Positions 51,245 to 59,238 of a DNA stretch of 64,000 nt are shown piece after piece; the stretch's first letter is position 1; every line of letters starts with the position of its first letter. The position numbers and the translations under genes were made by a program. The DNA is from CAZYFH01 sp965197395 (GTDB taxonomy: Bacteria > Acidobacteriota > Vicinamibacteria > Vicinamibacterales > UBA8438), in assembly GCA_965197395.1 (NCBI GenBank), contig CBDANB010000004.1:186001-250000 (forward strand), read 5' to 3'. Under the pieces are notes generated by a model. It was given only the letters and a program-made list of their open reading frames with translations, had not been told where the DNA came from and did no database searches.

Positions 51245-51609
51245 TGCTGTAACTCCTTCTTCAGGCGCTTCAATCGCTCCCGCACCAGATCGAGCTCCTT
51301 CCTTGGCGTCTTGACGCCGCGCGTCGCCTTTTTCTGAAAGGCGTGCACGACCCAGATATCATCACCCAACTGCAGCGCGTAAACCGTCCGGTATGCATCG
51401 GAGCGGTACTTGAGCGCCACCTCAAGCACACCAGATCCAAATCCCTTCAACGACTTGGCGATGTCGGCCTTGCGACCTTCGGCGGCGATCGTCAGGGCTC
51501 GGAGGATGGCCGTCTGCGCCCCGTGCGGGAAGCGTTCGAAATCTTTCCGGGCGCCCCTAATCCAGGAGATCGTCCTGGTGACGTGGCTCCTCACACGGCA
51601 TGGTGTCAT
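51241..51609 (-). CDS. RelE/HigB-type toxin (phage Gp49-like)
   Basis: A 122-aa RelE-superfamily protein: ISWIRGARKDFERFP, GVLEVALKYRSDAYRTVYALQLGDDIWVVHAFQKKATRG and the LDLVRERLKRLKKEL tail match the Gp49/HigB branch, which cleaves mRNA on the ribosome. It stands first in the operon with HigA second, the usual HigBA order. The ATG at 51609 sits inside a 20-bp palindrome; a GTG four codons upstream is possible. Confidence 0.83.
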   Translation of the reverse strand: MTPCRVRSHVTRTISWIRGARKDFERFPHGAQTAILRALTIAAEGRKADIAKSLKGFGSGVLEVALKYRSDAYRTVYALQLGDDIWVVHAFQKKATRGVKTPRKELDLVRERLKRLKKELQQ

Positions 51610-51620
51610 ATTTGACACCA
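51601..51620. promoter_or_regulatory. Palindromic operator at the toxin start
   Basis: TGGTGTCA-TATT-TGACACCA, an 8-bp perfect inverted repeat with a 4-bp spacer that includes the toxin start codon. Its location fits autoregulation of the HigBA operon by the antitoxin. Confidence 0.6.
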
Positions 51621-51740
51621 CCCGATCAATAGTCCGCGTCTGAGCCCACGTGATGCCCCTCGGGCGCTGGAGGCTAAGTCACGCGAAATCCGGGGATTGG
51701 GGCTGCCGTCCCATCGGCGACGCGGCCGGCGCTGCCAGCC

Positions 51741-51746
51741 TACAAT
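51741..51746 (+). promoter_or_regulatory. Candidate -10 box, TACAAT
   Basis: TACAAT 26 bp before the kinase start codon; the same word precedes CHEGNY copy B. No clear -35. Confidence 0.3.
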
Positions 51747-51771
51747 GGGCCGACATCCAGCGCAGAGCCAT

Positions 51772-54537
51772 ATGCCGCTAGAACCCGGCACCACCCTCGG
51801 CCCGTATGCGGTCACCGCCAAGATCGGCCAAGGCGGCATGGGAGAGGTGTACCGCGCCCGCGACACGAAGCTCGACCGCGACGTGGCGCTCAAAGTCCTG
51901 CCCGAGGCATTTACGTCAGACCCTGACCGCCTGGCCAGGTTCGAGCGCGAAGCCAAAGTCCTCGCCTCGTTGAACCATCCCAACATCGGTGCGATCCACG
52001 GCTTCGAAGAATCAGGCGATACGAAGGCGCTGGTCCTCGAACTGGTCGAGGGACCGACCCTGGCGGATCGGATTGCCGAGGGGCCGATCCCCATTGACGA
52101 CGCGCTCGCCATCGCGAAGCAGATCGCCGAAGCCCTCGAAGCGGCGCACGAGCAGGGCGTCATTCACCGCGACCTGAAGCCGGCCAACGTGAAGGTGCGC
52201 GACGACGGGACCGTCAAGGTGCTGGACTTCGGCCTGGCGAAGGCGTTTCAGCCGGGTGGCAGCAGCGATCCGTCCAACTCGCCCACGATCACGGCGTCGG
52301 CCACCGCCAGCGGCGTGATCATGGGGACGGCGGCGTACATGTCGCCGGAGCAGGCAAGAGGGAAGCCCGTCGACAAGAAATCTGACATCTGGGCGTTCGG
52401 TGCCGTGCTCTACGAGATGCTGAGCGGTCGCCGTCCATTCGAGGGCCGCGATGTGTCGGAGGTGTTGGGCGCGGTCCTTCGGCTGGAGCCCGATTGGGAC
52501 GCGCTGCCGGCCGACGCGCCACCTAGGGTGAGCACATTGGTGCGGCGCTGCGTCGAGAAAGAACCGAAGCAGCGGCTCCATGACATGGCCGACGTGCGAC
52601 TCGCGATGGAGGGCGCGTTCGAGACGACGGTCCGCACGGGTGACGAACCGGTCGCCGTTCCTCACCTTCAGCTCTGGCAGCGGCCTCTTCCTGCGACCCT
52701 CGCGGTGCTGGGCTTGGTGGCCCTGACCGGCCTCGGGGTCTGGAGCGCCACGCGACCAACGGACCCACCTACCGACTTGGTCCGACGCTTTGCCCTCGAC
52801 ATCGGCCAAGCGAGTCCCATACCGCTGATCGGTCTCCACGCGATGCCTGTCTGGTCGCCTGACGGGACGCAGCTCGTCTATGCCGCCAACGTCGCGGGGA
52901 CGCACCAGTTGTATCTGCGGACCCTCGACGACTTGGAGCCGCGTCCGATCGATGGAACCGAGGGCGCCTACTGGCCCTTCTTTTCACCCGGCGGTGAGTG
53001 GGTAGGGTTCTTCACTGCCTCGGCGGAGGAGGACGGCGAGCTGAAGCGCGTTGCGCTCCGAGGTGGTACGCCGCTCACGCTGTGCGAATGCTTCCCGCCT
53101 TTCGGGGCGACGTGGCTCGCGGATGGCACCATCATCGTGTCGCGTTTGGCGGGGGATGCACGGCGCGCTCCGACGCTGCACCGGATCCCGGAGGCGGGAG
53201 GCACGCCTGAACCGCTGGCGACGCTCGATGCCGAGAACGGGGAGGTTTCTCATACCTGGCCACACGCGATGCCGGGCGGCACGGACGTATTGTTTACGAT
53301 CCGGACATCTCAGGACGCAGACGCGGCGCGCGACGTAGGGCGGTCGCTGGCGGTGCTGTCCCTGGACACAGGCGAGCAGCATGTCGTCGTCGAGGGCGCA
53401 TACAACGGTCGCTACCTCCCCACGGGCCATCTGGTGTTTGGACGCCAAGGGGCGTTGTGGGGTGTGCCCTTCGATCTAGAAACACTCGCCACCACGGGGC
53501 CGGAAGAGGTGCTCCTGCAGGACGTTGAGGTCAACGACCGAGCCGGCGCCATTGCCCTCGCCGTGTCGGGCGATGGGACACTGGTGTATCGGCCAGGTGA
53601 CGCAGTGGGGCTGGCTTACAGTTCCTCACGGTTGGGGAGCAGGCCGGTGTGGGTCGACCGCACCGGGCAGGCCACGCCGATCCCATCGGGGCGGAGCGGC
53701 ACCAGAACCCCCCGCCTCTCACCGGACAACACGAAGTTAGCCCTCACGCTGCAGGCGGATGACGGTCGGGACGTCTGGGTCGACGACCTCGAACGGGGCA
53801 CATCGACGCGCCTGACGGACGACACAAGGAGCTTTTTTCCTGCCTGGTCGCTCGATGGTGACCGGGTCTTCTTCGGCTCCGATGACCCACGCTCCTACGG
53901 TCTGTACAGTCGCGCGGCCGACGGCAGCGACGAGCGAAGGACCGTCTTGACAGGCGATCTGCGGATGATGCCCTACTCGTGGACACCAGACGGCCAGTCT
54001 CTGACCTTCTTTGAGCGGCGGGGACCGAGTAACGGTGACATCTGGACGGTCTCGCGCGATGGCGATCGGTCACCGTATCTCGTGACGCCCTTCCGCGTAT
54101 GGGACCATGACCTGTCACCCGACGGGGAGTGGATGGCCTACGCCTCGGTTGAATCGGGCCAGGGCGAAATCTACATCCAGCGTTATCCCGACCTGGGCGA
54201 GAAAGTGACGATTTCGAGCGGTGGTGGGGCGGAGCCTCTCTGGTCTCCGAGCGGCCGCGAGCTCTTCTATCGCAGCCCGGCGGGAGATCGCACGATGGTG
54301 GTTGGCGTTGAGACCGAACCGACCCTCCGCGTCTCACGGCCAGAGCTGCTGTTCGCGGGTCAGTATGAGATGGGTGAAGGCGGTGGCACTTCCTACGACG
54401 TGTCAGCCGACGGCCAGCGGTTCCTAATGCTCAGCTCGGCACGGGACGACGATCCCGAAGACGCACCCATCAACACGACGCTCGTTCTGGTCGAGAATTG
54501 GTTCGAGGAGCTGAAGCGTCTCATCCCCGTCCCGTAG
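51772..54537 (+). CDS. Ser/Thr protein kinase with TolB-like propeller
   Basis: A 921-aa membrane kinase of the Hanks type. The Gly-rich loop GQGGMGEVY is at 19-27, Lys41 in ALKVL, HRDLKPAN at 132-139 (catalytic Asp134), DFG at 152-154, and GTAAYMSPEQARG closes the activation segment. One membrane helix (about 306-326) leads to an extracytoplasmic PD40/TolB-like beta-propeller with repeats such as MPVWSPDGTQLVYAANVAG, FPAWSLDGDRVFFGSDD and LSPDGEWMAYAS. The propeller probably senses a ligand or peptidoglycan-associated partner. I chose the ATG at 51772. A truncated copy of the propeller lies 1.2 kb upstream. Confidence 0.93.
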   Translation: MPLEPGTTLGPYAVTAKIGQGGMGEVYRARDTKLDRDVALKVLPEAFTSDPDRLARFEREAKVLASLNHPNIGAIHGFEESGDTKALVLELVEGPTLADRIAEGPIPIDDALAIAKQIAEALEAAHEQGVIHRDLKPANVKVRDDGTVKVLDFGLAKAFQPGGSSDPSNSPTITASATASGVIMGTAAYMSPEQARGKPVDKKSDIWAFGAVLYEMLSGRRPFEGRDVSEVLGAVLRLEPDWDALPADAPPRVSTLVRRCVEKEPKQRLHDMADVRLAMEGAFETTVRTGDEPVAVPHLQLWQRPLPATLAVLGLVALTGLGVWSATRPTDPPTDLVRRFALDIGQASPIPLIGLHAMPVWSPDGTQLVYAANVAGTHQLYLRTLDDLEPRPIDGTEGAYWPFFSPGGEWVGFFTASAEEDGELKRVALRGGTPLTLCECFPPFGATWLADGTIIVSRLAGDARRAPTLHRIPEAGGTPEPLATLDAENGEVSHTWPHAMPGGTDVLFTIRTSQDADAARDVGRSLAVLSLDTGEQHVVVEGAYNGRYLPTGHLVFGRQGALWGVPFDLETLATTGPEEVLLQDVEVNDRAGAIALAVSGDGTLVYRPGDAVGLAYSSSRLGSRPVWVDRTGQATPIPSGRSGTRTPRLSPDNTKLALTLQADDGRDVWVDDLERGTSTRLTDDTRSFFPAWSLDGDRVFFGSDDPRSYGLYSRAADGSDERRTVLTGDLRMMPYSWTPDGQSLTFFERRGPSNGDIWTVSRDGDRSPYLVTPFRVWDHDLSPDGEWMAYASVESGQGEIYIQRYPDLGEKVTISSGGGAEPLWSPSGRELFYRSPAGDRTMVVGVETEPTLRVSRPELLFAGQYEMGEGGGTSYDVSADGQRFLMLSSARDDDPEDAPINTTLVLVENWFEELKRLIPVP

Positions 54538-54694
54538 ATCCTCGATTAGTTCGAGTCGCCGACCCAGCCGGGGCCGGAGCGGTTCGTCAGGCGTAACGGA
54601 AGCGCCCGCCACACGGTCGTCCGCACGACTCACGCGGTCGCCCGAGACTTCGTTAGCTCTCCGTTAGCTATTTCGGCGTTCGCGATGAAAGCAA

Positions 54695-54711
54695 CCCCAT
54701 GAACATTGGGG
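54695..54711 (-). terminator. Candidate terminator of tRNA-Leu
   Basis: On the minus strand, just after the tRNA, CCCCAATGTTCATGGGG forms a hairpin followed by TTGCTTTC. It could also end the plus-strand kinase transcript. Confidence 0.4.
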
Positions 54712-54722
54712 TGTTGGAGTGA

Positions 54723-54809
54723 TGGTGCGGAAGGGGGGATTTGAACCCCCACGCCCCGAAGGGCACAAGCTCCTGAGGCTTGCGCGTCTGCCAGTTCCGC
54801 CACTTCCGC
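54723..54809 (-). tRNA. tRNA-Leu (anticodon CAG)
   Basis: An 87-nt gene with a long variable arm, as in class II tRNAs. The acceptor stem GCGGAAG/CTTCCGC, anticodon stem CAAGC/GCTTG with loop CTCAGGA (anticodon CAG, reading CUG), T-arm GGGGGTTCAAATCCCCC and an encoded CCA are all visible. A 60-nt copy of its 3' part lies at 50708-50767. Confidence 0.93.
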
Positions 54810-54977
54810 ATTCAATGAGCGACGTTGGTCCTCGAGCGGGGACGGCGCTGCGATGGATCGCGAACGCCTGAGCGCCCAGCGTCGGCTCGGTGCGCGGCGA
54901 GAAGGGCCAGTATAGCAGAGCGATTCAGCGGGTCGCCGTGGGGACCGCCGCATCGAATCGCCTGGTACCGAACACCA

Positions 54978-54983
54978 TATACT
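54978..54983 (+). promoter_or_regulatory. Candidate -10 box of sppA
   Basis: TATACT, 31 bp before the GTG start of sppA; the -35 region is not convincing. Confidence 0.3.
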
Positions 54984-55013
54984 CGGGGGGACCCGTTTCA
55001 AGGAGTATCGACA

Positions 55014-56753
55014 GTGGCACTCTCCCGAGGCGCACGCTTCATCCTGAGCTTCCTCCTGGTGGCCGTCCTCGTCTCGATGGCCGGTGTGGTGGTGACCTAC
55101 GTCTTCAGCCGCGGCGGTCCGTCGGTCGAGACCAACTCGGTCTTGTGGCTCCGCGTCCCGGCGACGCTGGGCGAACGGGAACCGGACGACGTGTTCGGCC
55201 AGCTGCTCGGTCGTCGCGACACGGTCGGTTCGGTGGTCGAGGCGCTCCGCAAGGCCAAGGTCGACGACCGGGTCTCGGCGGTGGTCCTGCTGCCGTCGTA
55301 TCAGCCCGCGCTCTGGGGCAAGGTGCAGGAGATCCGCGACGCGGTGCTCGACTTCCGGGAGTCGACCAAGCCCATCGTCGCGTATCTCGAGTTCGGCATG
55401 GGCCAGGCGTATTACCTGGCCACGGCGTGCGATGAGATTTTCCTGACCCCGTCGAGCCCGCTCAATCTCGTCGGTGTGGCGAGCTACGAGCTGTTCGTGC
55501 GCGAGGCGCTCGACAAGGTCGGCGTCGAGGCCGACATGATCGCCGCGGGGGACTACAAGACGGCGGTCAACCTGTATACCGAAACCACGATGACACCCGA
55601 GCAGCGTGAGATGGCCGAGTCGCTCAACCGCGAGTTCTACGACCAATTGGTCGAGGGGATCGCGAAGCGGCGGGAGCTCGAGCCGTCGGTCGTGCGCGCG
55701 CTGATCGACGACGGCCCCTTCCTGGCCGAGGACGCGCAACGGCGCGGGCTGATCGACGCCGTCGTCTACGAGGATCAGGTGCTGGACGGGTTGCCGTTGG
55801 GCGACGACCCGACGGTGCTCGACTTCGCGTCGTATCGCAACGTCGCGCCGGACGGGCTCGGCCTGAACACAGGTCCGCGGCTGGCCGTCGTCTACGCGGA
55901 AGGGACGATCAACTTCGGCGGGAACGCGGTCGATATCCAGGGCGGCCGGACGGTCGGCTCCGAGACACTCGTGCGCGCGGTCCGCGCTGCGCGCGACGAC
56001 CCGTCGATCGAAGCGATCGTCCTGCGGATCGACAGCCCGGGCGGGGTCGCCATTGCGGCCGACATCATGTGGCGCGAGTTGGTGCTGGCTCGAGCCGAGA
56101 AGCCGCTGATCGCATCGATGTCCGATCTGGCGGCCTCGGGAGGGTATTACATCGCGGCTCCGGCGCATGCCATCGTTGCGCAGCCGGGGACGCTGACCGG
56201 ATCGATCGGGGCGTACGGCGGCAAGTACGTGCTCGGTGGCGCGTTCGACAAGGTCGGGGTCAACATGGAGGCGGTGACCGACGGGGCGCAGGCGGATCTC
56301 TTCTCGCCCGCGACACGGTTTTCGGACGCCGGCCGCGTCGCCATGCAGAGTCAGTTGGACGCCACCTACGAGCGGTTTCTCCAGATCGTCGCGGACGGGC
56401 GCGGCATGACGCGCGACGAGGTGCACGCGGTGGCGCAGGGCCGGGTCTGGACCGGACGCCAGGCAAAGAAGAACGGGCTCGTCGACGAGCTCGGCGGGCT
56501 GCGCCACGCCGTCGCCTTGGCGAAGGAGAAGGCGGGCATCGCCGCGGAACGCGAGGTGCGGCTGGTGCCGTTCCCGCGCTCGCGGTCGTTCTTCGAGCAG
56601 ATCAACGAATCGTTCTCGCTGACGTCGGCCGCCGTGGCGGCCAGTTGGCTCGGCTCGCCGTCCGCGCGTCTGGCCACGCTCGCGCTGGGCCAGGCGCGGC
56701 TGCTCGAATCGGGGGCGCCGCTGGCGCTGCTCCCGCGGGTGATGGCTCCGTAG
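55014..56753 (+). CDS. sppA: Signal peptide peptidase SppA (long form)
   Basis: A 579-aa membrane serine protease of the S49 family that degrades signal peptides left in the membrane. There is one N-terminal helix (FILSFLLVAVLVSMAGVVVTY). Two tandem S49 domains are present, as in the 67-kDa E. coli type. The general base is Lys182 in GDYKTAV and the nucleophile Ser375 in DLAASGGYYIAAP. GSIGAYGGKYVLGG follows. I chose the GTG at 55014, preceded by AAGGAG. It stands alone between the tRNA and the PpiD-like gene. Confidence 0.93.
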   Translation: MALSRGARFILSFLLVAVLVSMAGVVVTYVFSRGGPSVETNSVLWLRVPATLGEREPDDVFGQLLGRRDTVGSVVEALRKAKVDDRVSAVVLLPSYQPALWGKVQEIRDAVLDFRESTKPIVAYLEFGMGQAYYLATACDEIFLTPSSPLNLVGVASYELFVREALDKVGVEADMIAAGDYKTAVNLYTETTMTPEQREMAESLNREFYDQLVEGIAKRRELEPSVVRALIDDGPFLAEDAQRRGLIDAVVYEDQVLDGLPLGDDPTVLDFASYRNVAPDGLGLNTGPRLAVVYAEGTINFGGNAVDIQGGRTVGSETLVRAVRAARDDPSIEAIVLRIDSPGGVAIAADIMWRELVLARAEKPLIASMSDLAASGGYYIAAPAHAIVAQPGTLTGSIGAYGGKYVLGGAFDKVGVNMEAVTDGAQADLFSPATRFSDAGRVAMQSQLDATYERFLQIVADGRGMTRDEVHAVAQGRVWTGRQAKKNGLVDELGGLRHAVALAKEKAGIAAEREVRLVPFPRSRSFFEQINESFSLTSAAVAASWLGSPSARLATLALGQARLLESGAPLALLPRVMAP

Positions 56754-57070
56754 ATGACGCAGGGCTGAAGCCCCGCGCTACGACGTCGTCGACCGGATGG
56801 TAGCCGACTCCGTGAGGCGTCCCGGGCAGTCACTGCAGGTTCGAAGCGGTCCGGCGATTGGTCTCTCGGCGAAAGCCGTCGGAGGAACCGCAACCTAGCC
56901 ACCGAAAGCAGCACCCTGCCGCCGTGACGACGCGGTTTTCGTGGAGAGACCAATGCCGGGCCGCTCTCCGGGCAATGGAGCGGCGAACCTGCATGGGTCT
57001 CGCAGAAGCCGGGCGGGGTGTTGTCGGGGGTGCAAGGCGCGCATGAAGCCCCGTCCGCCGAATGCGCTTT
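56754..57070. other. 317-bp intergenic region with hairpins
   Basis: It lies between the convergent sppA and ppiD genes. It contains a GGGCTGAAGCCC hairpin (56762-56773), the second nested inverted-repeat element (56834-56993) and fragments of the GC-rich repeat (GCAAGGCGCGCATGAAGCCCCGTC near 57029-57052). No gene was seen. Confidence 0.6.
56834..56993 (+). repeat. Nested inverted-repeat element, copy 2
   Basis: 160 bp. Outer inverted repeat TGCAGGTTCG (56834-56843) with CGAACCTGCA (56984-56993). Inner pair GATTGGTCTCTC (56856-56867) with GAGAGACCAAT (56944-56954). Just inside the inner arm is CGGC-GAAA-GCCG, a stem with a GNRA tetraloop. The interior words CCGTCGGAGG, CCGCAACC, CCCTGCC and GCCGTGACGACGCGG are shared with copy 1, in the opposite orientation. 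Confidence 0.78.
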
Positions 57071-59002
57071 CTAGACGGGCGCGAAGGCCTCTTCGAGGGC
57101 CGCGAGATCGATGGTAATCTCCAGCCGCTCCTTCACCTTGTTCATGTAGGCGCCGAAGAACTGTCCCTGGCGAGTCGCGGTCAACTCGTCACGTAGGGTC
57201 TGACGGGCATCCGGGAGATCGTCGGTCGGCGCCTCCTCCCGCTCCACGACATGCACCACGGCCGCGGTGTTCCCGGTTTCGATCGCCTCGCTCACTGCGC
57301 CAGGCTCCAGTTCGAACGCCACGGCCTCGACAGCGGCGCTGATGCCCACCTCGGGTAACGCCGATCCGCGCGTGACCAGCTCGCTGGTCCCGACCGAATA
57401 CTCCGCCGCGGTCGCGGCCGCGACAAAGTCCTCGGCGGCGCGCAATGCCTCGGCGGCTTCGGCCGCCCGCTGCTGGGCCAGCGTGAGCGCCTTCTTGCGG
57501 ATGACGTCCTCCCGCACCTGATCGCGCACCTCGTCGAGCTGGGGCGTGTACGAGTCCTGCGTGTCGACGACGGTCACGAACGCGGGGCCGGACGGCGTGC
57601 CGATGGGCCCTTCCACCTCGCCCTCCGCCAGCTGAAACGCGCGTGCCGAGACCTCCTGCGCGAATCCCAGACCGAGAATCGGCTCGCCGGGCGCCGCAAA
57701 GCCGGATTCCTGCAGCTCGTACCCGCGGGCGGCGGCGGCCTGCTCGAGCTCTGCCGGTGTCGTGACCTCGGCGGCGATCGCCTGCGCGAGCGCTCGGGCG
57801 CGTGACGAGGCGCGCTCCTGCTTCAGGATGTTCTCGACACTGGTGCGCACGTCGTCGAGCGTCTGCGTGGTTTCTTCCTGCTTCTCCGTCACCTTGATCA
57901 CGTGATACCCGAACGTGCTCTTGACCGGCTCGGAGATCTCGTCGGGCGCCATGGCAAACGCCGCCGCTTCGAACTCCGGCACCATGCGGCCGCGACCGAA
58001 CAGACCAAGGTCCCCGCCCGTGTCGGCGTTTGTCTCGTCCTCGGAATGCACCTTGGCCAGCTCGGCGAAATCGGCGCCGGCGCGCGCCTGCATCGAGAGC
58101 TCGGTGGCGCGGCCCAGCACGTCGGCCTCGTCCTGATCGCCGACACGGAGCAGGATGTGGCTCGCGCGCACCTGCCCGGGCGTCTGATAGCGGCTGAGGT
58201 TCGAGCTGTAGTAGTCCTCGACGTCGTCGCTCGTCGGCGTCACGGAGTCGAAGATGGCGGATTCGTCGACCAGTAGAAAGCGGAGCTTGCGCTTCTCGGG
58301 TACCTGATACGACGTCGATTCCTGGTCATACAGCAGCGCGACGTCCTCGTCGGTGGCTTCGACCTCGTCCCGATAGTCATCGGCCCGGAAGGCGACCACG
58401 TCCACCTTGACCCGCTCGTTGCGCCGGCGGTGCTCGGCGCCAACCTCCGAGTCCGACACCGATACCCACCCCGTCACGGCCGTCTGCAGTCGCTCCAGCA
58501 GGATGGACTTGCGGATGTCATCCTCGAATTGCTCGGTGGTGACCGGCGGGGATTGCTGCTGTAGCAGCAGCCGGTACTGCTGCTCGCCGATGAACCGACC
58601 ATCGATCTGGAGCCCAGGTAGCGTCACGATGCGCTCGCGTACTTCCGCATCGCCGACTTCGAGGCCCAGTCGATCGGCTTCGGCGAGCGCGGCGTACTCG
58701 TCGATCAGCTGCTGGAGAATCTGGCGGTCGATTCCCAATTGACGCAGCACGTCTTCGCTGATGTCGCCACCTGACTGCAGCCGGTACTGCTGGAGCTGGC
58801 GCAAGTAGATCTGCCGGAACTCCTGCAGCGTGATCTCGTAGTCACCCACCTGGGCAAGGACGTCGGTCGGCAGCCCGGTACCGCCCATCGGGCTCAGCCC
58901 GACCCCGGGGATCAGGGCGACGAACATCACCGCGACGAGTCCCAGCGCCAGCTTGAGGATCCAGCTCTGCTTGAACCGGCGCATCACGTCAAGCATGGTC
59001 AT
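57071..59002 (-). CDS. ppiD: PpiD/SurA-type periplasmic peptidyl-prolyl isomerase
   Basis: A 643-aa inner-membrane-anchored chaperone. One N-terminal helix (ILKLALGLVAVMFVALIPGVG) is followed by a SurA-N-like domain (VGDYEITLQEFRQIYLRQLQ). A parvulin domain follows, about residues 278-375 (VRASHILLRVGDQ, GGDLGLFGRGRMVPEFEAAAF and FGYHVIKVTEK). A second, weaker rotamase-like region lies C-terminal. It helps exported proteins fold as they leave the translocon. AAAGGA stands 11 bases before the ATG at 59002. Another ATG two codons in is possible. Confidence 0.88.
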   Translation of the reverse strand: MTMLDVMRRFKQSWILKLALGLVAVMFVALIPGVGLSPMGGTGLPTDVLAQVGDYEITLQEFRQIYLRQLQQYRLQSGGDISEDVLRQLGIDRQILQQLIDEYAALAEADRLGLEVGDAEVRERIVTLPGLQIDGRFIGEQQYRLLLQQQSPPVTTEQFEDDIRKSILLERLQTAVTGWVSVSDSEVGAEHRRRNERVKVDVVAFRADDYRDEVEATDEDVALLYDQESTSYQVPEKRKLRFLLVDESAIFDSVTPTSDDVEDYYSSNLSRYQTPGQVRASHILLRVGDQDEADVLGRATELSMQARAGADFAELAKVHSEDETNADTGGDLGLFGRGRMVPEFEAAAFAMAPDEISEPVKSTFGYHVIKVTEKQEETTQTLDDVRTSVENILKQERASSRARALAQAIAAEVTTPAELEQAAAARGYELQESGFAAPGEPILGLGFAQEVSARAFQLAEGEVEGPIGTPSGPAFVTVVDTQDSYTPQLDEVRDQVREDVIRKKALTLAQQRAAEAAEALRAAEDFVAAATAAEYSVGTSELVTRGSALPEVGISAAVEAVAFELEPGAVSEAIETGNTAAVVHVVEREEAPTDDLPDARQTLRDELTATRQGQFFGAYMNKVKERLEITIDLAALEEAFAPV

Positions 59003-59179
59003 AGTGCAGTCATTCCTTTGAGAGCGACACCGGAGTGCGCTGAACATGCCATTCTACCGATAGGGGTTCGGAGGCGGCAAGCGCGCCGAGGCGGCGGGGG
59101 AGGGGGGCACCGGAGGCAACGTCGGTCGCTCCGGACTGCCGATGCGTTCGCTGTCGGAGCACGGTTTTGCACAGGCCCG

Positions 59180-59190
59180 TATGATATATT
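59180..59190 (+). promoter_or_regulatory. AT-rich promoter-like sequence
   Basis: TATGATATATT stands out in GC-rich DNA, 49 bp before the diguanylate cyclase start. Either TATGAT or TATATT could serve as -10; no good -35 was found. Confidence 0.38.
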
Positions 59191-59238
59191 TTGTGGTGAC
59201 TGAAGGACTTAGGGGACCTGACAGAACGCCGGTCATCG

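Noticed and set aside
50768..54722. Complete integrative element
   Set aside because: No integrase, excisionase or mobilisation gene lies between the tRNA copies; only a remnant or duplication can be supported.
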